A stretch of DNA of 64,000 nt, taken from contig NZ_LMMM01000004.1 in the NCBI RefSeq assembly GCF_001422245.1, forward strand, positions 62,001 through 126,000, given 5' to 3'. This document shows positions 59,606 through 64,000 of this stretch, in pieces (the stretch's first letter is position 1; every line of letters starts with the position of its first letter). Origin of the DNA: Rhizobium sp. Leaf262. GTDB taxonomy: Bacteria > Pseudomonadota > Alphaproteobacteria > Rhizobiales > Rhizobiaceae. Both the position numbers and the translations under genes were made by a program. The notes beneath the pieces are model-generated. The model did no database searches, had not been told where the DNA came from, and was given only the letters and a program-made list of their open reading frames with translations.

Positions 59606-60679
59606 TCAGCGTTCGGCGCGGTCCACAGGTACGAAGGCCGTGCCATCCCATTTTTGCAGCCGATAGGGGTTGGTTTGCAGCTCGTGACGATCGTTGAAGA
59701 CGATCTGGCCGATTGCCGTGTCGAATGCGGTGCCGATCATCAATGTGGGTGCTGGTTTGTCTTGGGCGTCCACGAGTTCGATGAGCTTTGCGCTGATCTG
59801 CGTGGCGGCAAAGGCAGGCAGGCTGTAGCCCTCCGGCTCGATGTTGGCTGCACGCAATTCCTTTACCGCTTCGGCTGCGAAGGGAAGTGTTGCGTAGTCT
59901 GGTGTGGTGATGGCAAGGACGCCGGGCTGCAACGGTACGGGGGCGTTGGCGGCGCGCATCGTATCGCCCGACAGAATAGTGATCGCCACCTTCTCGGCGA
60001 CTGCGTCGCGCGCGATGATCGAGACGTCATTGCGCTCTGCCGCAATGAAAACATGGGTTATTCCGGTTCGGCTCAAACGCCTGACGAGAGCCACCTGCTG
60101 TTCCTGCGCTGGACGCATCGTATCCGTGAAGGTTGGCTTCAGACCGGACTCCTCCAGCTTGGATCGAATGCGGTCCACCAGTTCGCGACTGTATATCGTG
60201 CCGTCATCGATGAGACCGAAGGAATGCCCTTTCCAGTCGCGCAGCATGATGTCCGTCGCCGCCTGCGACTCGCCACCCTCGGAAGGGCCGAGGCGAAACA
60301 GCGGCCAACCACGTTTCAGCGTATCTTCCATAAGACCTGGTGCGCGGCTGGACAATGTGATGGCCGGAATGGCCGAATTCTTGAGAGTTGGCAGAGCGTC
60401 CTGAAGCGTTTCCGTGCACAGAAACCCAACCACGACGCTGACCTTGGCTGCCACCAGCCCATCAGCAATCGCGCCACCGCTGCCTTCTTCGCAGCTTTCG
60501 TGGATTTCCATGACATCGAGGCCAGCCTTGGCAGCAGCAATCTTGACGCCCTGACGGATTTGCGTGCCCAGCATTTCGTAAGCACCGTTTTGCGGCGCGA
60601 CGACGCCGATGGTTGCGGCGCTTGCCGTGCCGGCGAAACCAGCACAGGCAACAATGGTGAGCAGGCGAAATAAATACAT
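59606..60679 (-). CDS. ABC transporter substrate-binding protein (branched-chain amino-acid type)
   Basis: 357 residues with a signal peptide (MYLFRLLTIVACAGFAGTAS, cleavage near ASA-ATI). The mature protein has the type I periplasmic-binding fold of LivJ-like proteins: IGVVAPQNGAYEMLGTQIRQGVKIA and SVVVGFLCTETLQDALPTL. No permease or ATPase genes are adjacent, so it is an orphan or serves a transporter encoded elsewhere. Ligand unknown. ATG 60679 precedes the signal peptide directly; a GTG at 60724 would add 15 polar residues. Confidence 0.85.
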   Translation of the reverse strand: MYLFRLLTIVACAGFAGTASAATIGVVAPQNGAYEMLGTQIRQGVKIAAAKAGLDVMEIHESCEEGSGGAIADGLVAAKVSVVVGFLCTETLQDALPTLKNSAIPAITLSSRAPGLMEDTLKRGWPLFRLGPSEGGESQAATDIMLRDWKGHSFGLIDDGTIYSRELVDRIRSKLEESGLKPTFTDTMRPAQEQQVALVRRLSRTGITHVFIAAERNDVSIIARDAVAEKVAITILSGDTMRAANAPVPLQPGVLAITTPDYATLPFAAEAVKELRAANIEPEGYSLPAFAATQISAKLIELVDAQDKPAPTLMIGTAFDTAIGQIVFNDRHELQTNPYRLQKWDGTAFVPVDRAER

Positions 60680-60815
60680 CGGGCGGCTGTTGTCCTCTTC
60701 CTGTCCTGCGATGTTTATCGACACGGAACGGTTTACAAAAGAGGCAATGTTTTCGAAAACGCGTCTGCCCGACGAATTTTAGCGTATTTTCAGCAATCTA
60801 GCTGATTTGGTGCAG

Positions 60816-61232
60816 TCAGAAACGCTGCTTGCGTAAATGCCTGAAGGCGTCCTGCGCAAAAAGCGACAGGGGCTGCGGGGCGTCATCGATGTCGAACCAG
60901 CCTAGATCCGACAATTTGTCGGGCTCTGTCAGGCTTGGCTCACCCTTCACGTCTCCGGCAGTATAAATCAGCGACAGCCAGTGATGGCCATCCAATGGCA
61001 GGATTTGTTCGCTGATGCACAGAAACTCGACATCGCCGATGGACAGGCCGGTTTCTTCTTCGGCCTCACGTTTCGCGGCTATGGCGGCAGACTCCATGTG
61101 GTCCACCTTGCCACCCACAATGCTCCAGTGTCCGGCCTCGGGTGGTTTCACCCGCTTGTAGAGCAGGACCTTTCGGTCCCGCATAATCACGAGACCTGCG
61201 CCAACGCCCGGAAAGTCGGTGCGGGGGGCCAT
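60816..61232 (-). CDS. Nudix hydrolase
   Basis: 138 residues with a complete Nudix box, GKVDHMESAAIAAKREAEEE continuing TGL (pattern Gx5Ex7REUxEExGU). Family members hydrolyse nucleotide derivatives such as dNTPs or sugar nucleotides; no extra motif tells which. It starts one base after the rhlE stop (TGACATG), so the two genes are translationally coupled. Confidence 0.92.
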   Translation of the reverse strand: MAPRTDFPGVGAGLVIMRDRKVLLYKRVKPPEAGHWSIVGGKVDHMESAAIAAKREAEEETGLSIGDVEFLCISEQILPLDGHHWLSLIYTAGDVKGEPSLTEPDKLSDLGWFDIDDAPQPLSLFAQDAFRHLRKQRF

Positions 61233-61233
61233 G

Positions 61234-62727
61234 TCAGGCCTTCGCGTTCGCCACGATCAGCATGAAGGCGGGGATGTCGTCGCCGAAACCGACTGGTGTC
61301 GGGCCATCGTCATAGTCGCGATAATGGCGGCGGCGATTGTCGTCATTTGCGGGCGACGTATTGTGGTTCCGCTCGAAATTGCGAGGTGCCTTTTCGTGCT
61401 TGCGCTCTGCCTTCACCTTTTCGCCTCCGTTTGCAGCAACATCGATGATAGTGGCTGGCTGAGTGATTTTTTCTTCGACTTCGATCTGCGGTGCAGCATC
61501 GCGACGATTTCTGTCGCGACCACGGCCGCGTTGTTCCTTTTCCTTGCCACGACGTGGACGCTCCGAAGAGAAGCTTTCCATTGCCGCAGGCAATTCCGAC
61601 AGGTCACCGCTCAGCCATTCGATCTTTTCGCCAATCAGCTTTTCGATGGCGTCCAGATACTTCGTGTCGCGGCGGTTGACGAGTGTAAACGCAGCGCCGG
61701 AGCGGCCTGCGCGGCCTGTACGACCGATGCGGTGAACATAGTCTTCCGCATGGATCGGAACGTCGAAATTGAAGACGTGGCTGACATCGGGAATATCGAG
61801 ACCGCGAGCGGCAACGTCCGATGCAACGAGCAGGGTGATCTGGTTATCCTTGAAACCCGCCAGCATCTTGGTGCGCGAGTTCTGGTCCATGTCGCCATGC
61901 AGCGCGCCAACTGAGAAACCATGACGCTCAAGAGAGCGGAACAGGTCAGCGACATCCTTCTTGCGATTGCAGAAGATGATCGCGTTTTTCAGGTCGGTCT
62001 GGGCATTGATGAGATCACGCAAGACCGCGCGCTTCTCATAATCTTTGTCATGCGTGGCGACGATGCGCTGCGTGACGGTCTTTGCCGTGGACGATGGCTT
62101 TGCCACTTCGATGCGAACCGGGTTCTGCAGGAAGCGGTCGGCCAGCTTCTGAATTTCCGGCGGCATGGTGGCCGAGAAGAACAGCGTCTGACGCGTAAAG
62201 GGGATCATCTTCGCGATACGTTCGATATCCGGGATGAAACCCATGTCGAGCATGCGGTCGGCTTCGTCGATGACGAGGATTTCGACGCCGGTCATCAAAA
62301 GCTTGCCGCGTTCGCAATGGTCGAGCAGACGACCGGGGGTGCAGATGAGAACATCCGCGCCGCGTTCAAGCTTGCGGTCCTGTTCATCGAAGGACACGCC
62401 GCCGATGAGCAGGGCAACGTTGAGCTTGTGGTTCTTGCCGTATTTCTCGAAGTTCTCGGCCACCTGTGCGGCGAGTTCGCGGGTCGGCTCCAGAATGAGG
62501 GTTCGCGGCATTCTTGCGCGCGCACGGCCTTTTTCCAGAAGTGTCAGCATCGGCAGCACGAAGGATGCCGTCTTGCCGGTGCCCGTCTGCGCGATGCCGC
62601 AAATGTCGCGTCGCTCCAGCGCTGGTGGAATCGCACCTTCTTGAATAGGCGTCGGCGTGGAATAGCCGGCACTTTCAATAGCGGAAAGAACTTTTTGGCT
62701 CAGGCCAAGATCAGAGAATGTTGTCAA
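61234..62727 (-). CDS. rhlE: DEAD-box RNA helicase (RhlE type)
   Basis: 497 residues. Helicase core motifs in order: Q motif PTPIQ, Walker A AQTGTGKT, PTRELAAQ, DEAD, SAT, ASDVAARGLDIPDV and HRIGRTGRAGR. The C-terminal part (about 380-497) is charged, with RGKEKEQRGRGRDRNRR, typical of RhlE tails. It unwinds RNA in ribosome assembly or decay. I took TTG 62727 because the family starts TTFSDLGLSQKVL there; a GTG at 62775 would add 16 residues. The Nudix gene follows after one base. Confidence 0.95.
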   Translation of the reverse strand: MTTFSDLGLSQKVLSAIESAGYSTPTPIQEGAIPPALERRDICGIAQTGTGKTASFVLPMLTLLEKGRARARMPRTLILEPTRELAAQVAENFEKYGKNHKLNVALLIGGVSFDEQDRKLERGADVLICTPGRLLDHCERGKLLMTGVEILVIDEADRMLDMGFIPDIERIAKMIPFTRQTLFFSATMPPEIQKLADRFLQNPVRIEVAKPSSTAKTVTQRIVATHDKDYEKRAVLRDLINAQTDLKNAIIFCNRKKDVADLFRSLERHGFSVGALHGDMDQNSRTKMLAGFKDNQITLLVASDVAARGLDIPDVSHVFNFDVPIHAEDYVHRIGRTGRAGRSGAAFTLVNRRDTKYLDAIEKLIGEKIEWLSGDLSELPAAMESFSSERPRRGKEKEQRGRGRDRNRRDAAPQIEVEEKITQPATIIDVAANGGEKVKAERKHEKAPRNFERNHNTSPANDDNRRRHYRDYDDGPTPVGFGDDIPAFMLIVANAKA

Positions 62728-62927
62728 AGGAAAAACTGTTTCCGTGTTGGTTCGAAAAGAACACTTAGCTGTCACAGCGGCGACGCCGCAGACCGTAGCG
62801 GCGAGATAGGCCGAAATTGCTGTAAAGTCAAGGAAACAGGGATTTATCCCAAAATGGCACGGCTTTATGCCTGCGTAAGCGCTTTATTGGCCATAAGACC
62901 AGCAGTCAGGGGTAACGAAAGCTCTTA

Positions 62928-64000
62928 TTACTGCAAGTATGTCTTCAGTTCGGTTCCGGCCACGAGAAAGCGCATCGGATCGACAGGATTGTCATTCAGG
63001 CGTACTTCATAATGGACGTGCGGACCTGTAGAGCGTCCGGTGCTGCCAGCCTTGCCGATGACATCGCCCAAGGCCACCTTGTCGCCTTCCTTGACCAGAA
63101 TTTGCGACATATGACCGTAGCGGGTGGTGATGCCTTTGCCGTGGTCGATCTCGACCATATTGCCGTAACCACCTGAAAAACCGGCACTTGTGACCGTTCC
63201 AGCACCTGTCGTGTGGATATCCGATCCGGTTTCCGCCACGAAATCAACTCCGGCATGCAAGGCCAGACGTCCGAGAAACGGGTCCATACGGTTTCCGAAT
63301 CGGCTGGAGATGTCACGCCCGGGTGCCGGGTTGCCGAAGGGCAGGGTAACAGCCGCGCCGCGAACGCTCTCCAGACGGTTGAGCGCATTGTCGAGATTGC
63401 TAAGCGACGTTTCGAAGCTTTCCGTGCCATCCGTCATCGGCTCGAGGAACGGACCGCCAATGGCGTCTTCCTGCTTGTCGTCGATCTTGATGCCGGTTCT
63501 GCGAATGATTCCCGCCATCGCATCGGCCTTGTTTGCAGCGCCAATGGTCAGGGAAGCGATTCGGCTCAACTGTTCGTTTTCGACCTTGCTCAGAGAGGCC
63601 ACCATTCGCGCAAGGCTACGTTCCGAAACTTTGTCGCTGGTTGCGCCATATCCCAGGCTGCCCTTGAGCGCGGTAGCAGGTGAGCTGGGTGTCATCAGGT
63701 GCTCGATGGCGCTGGAAGCGCCCGAAAGGCTTGCCCTCTTGTCGGCGGAATAAGCGTTGACGGGGCGGCTTTCGACCGGGGTTTCGGACAGGCCTGATTT
63801 TTCGGCGCGATCCAGCAGTTCCGTCATGCGGCCATGGCGGGAGGTGAGGGCGCTCTGGCGCTCCAAAAGCGTTTCGACTTTGCGCTCAACCACCTGCTGG
63901 TCCAGCAACTGCTTGGATGTGACGCGATCTACCTGCGCACGAAGCGCTGCTATCCTGTCTTCGTATTCGCGCTGGATGCGAGACTGGCGGGCGATGGTTG
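62928..64000 (-). CDS. M23 family metallopeptidase, C-terminal part (partial)
   Basis: At least 357 residues; the 5' end lies beyond the window. The visible N-terminal part is coiled coil (QSRIQREYEDRIAALRAQ, ERKVETLLERQSALTSRHGR), then a linker, then the LytM/M23 domain in the last 130 residues: SRFGNRMDPFLG, HAGVDFVAETG and the HxH in GPHVHYEV. The zinc ligands H, D and HxH are all present, so it may be an active murein endopeptidase. Coiled-coil M23 proteins often act in cell separation; here the role is inferred. Confidence 0.9.
   Translation of the reverse strand, partial: TIARQSRIQREYEDRIAALRAQVDRVTSKQLLDQQVVERKVETLLERQSALTSRHGRMTELLDRAEKSGLSETPVESRPVNAYSADKRASLSGASSAIEHLMTPSSPATALKGSLGYGATSDKVSERSLARMVASLSKVENEQLSRIASLTIGAANKADAMAGIIRRTGIKIDDKQEDAIGGPFLEPMTDGTESFETSLSNLDNALNRLESVRGAAVTLPFGNPAPGRDISSRFGNRMDPFLGRLALHAGVDFVAETGSDIHTTGAGTVTSAGFSGGYGNMVEIDHGKGITTRYGHMSQILVKEGDKVALGDVIGKAGSTGRSTGPHVHYEVRLNDNPVDPMRFLVAGTELKTYLQ

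Noticed and set aside
1-64000. CRISPR arrays, insertion sequences, rRNA genes, prophage structural genes
   Set aside because: No regularly spaced repeats, transposase genes, rRNA-like segments or phage morphogenesis genes were found.

Overview
The window looks like a chromosomal segment of an alphaproteobacterium of the Rhizobiaceae (Agrobacterium/Rhizobium group). The evidence is the aapJQMP general L-amino-acid transporter beside metC, the polar protein PopZ, separate purS/purQ/purL genes, several small rhizobial families (DUF1489, DUF982, DUF1127, DUF2336, DUF3126, DUF3309, BTLCP) and a fairly high GC content. No plasmid replication, phage structural or conjugation genes were seen. Most of the window is ordinary core chromosome with genes on both strands. 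The species cannot be fixed from the sequence alone.

Layout. 0-8 kb: end of an L-serine ammonia-lyase, DUF1489, a LapG-like periplasmic protease, a PilZ and a PAS protein, rhomboid protease, CBS protein, patatin, hisI, folE, an Fe-S scaffold and yidD. 8-17 kb: thrS, a ParDE-type toxin-antitoxin pair, nitroreductase/flavin reductase pair, DUF2336, GNAT, AI-2E family transporter. 17-29 kb: ABC exporter, MOFRL glycerate kinase, recJ, tRNA-Glu, a divergent Nudix protein, cysE, hydrolases, FAD monooxygenase, metC. 29.7-34.1 kb: aapJQMP. 34-38 kb: UspA, a MoaB/CinA-like protein, and a run of very small membrane or lipoprotein genes.

37.9-40.0 kb is the only clear accessory region. It is a small (about 2.1 kb) relic of an integrative element sitting at the 3' side of tRNA-Cys(GCA). 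A 46-bp copy of the tRNA 3' part marks the far end. Inside are an integrase gene lacking its N-terminal domain, a small four-cysteine protein and a protein with two Myb/SANT-like repeats, plus several palindromes.

40-53.6 kb: DUF3309, an isoaspartyl-methyltransferase-like protein, PopZ, an alcohol dehydrogenase, lipB, tRNA-Leu(GAG), a membrane-anchored hydrolase, and de novo purine genes. bolA and purL lie together, and purC-purS-purQ form a tight operon. A MocR-type regulator and a DUF1127 gene are divergent and share a region rich in repeated ATACAA/TTGTAT motifs. 54-64 kb: a PAS-GGDEF-EAL protein, purB, rpe, a solute-binding protein, the rhlE-Nudix pair and a truncated M23 peptidase gene at the window edge. 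Two copies of a ~117-bp palindromic repeat (46.65 and 57.29 kb) lie in gene 3' regions.

Functionally, five or six steps of purine synthesis are encoded here (purL, purQ, purS, purC, purB). Histidine and folate steps (hisI, folE), sulfur amino-acid genes (cysE, metC) and amino-acid uptake (aap) are also present. Signalling genes tied or possibly tied to c-di-GMP (PilZ, GGDEF-EAL, LapG-like protease) occur in separate places.
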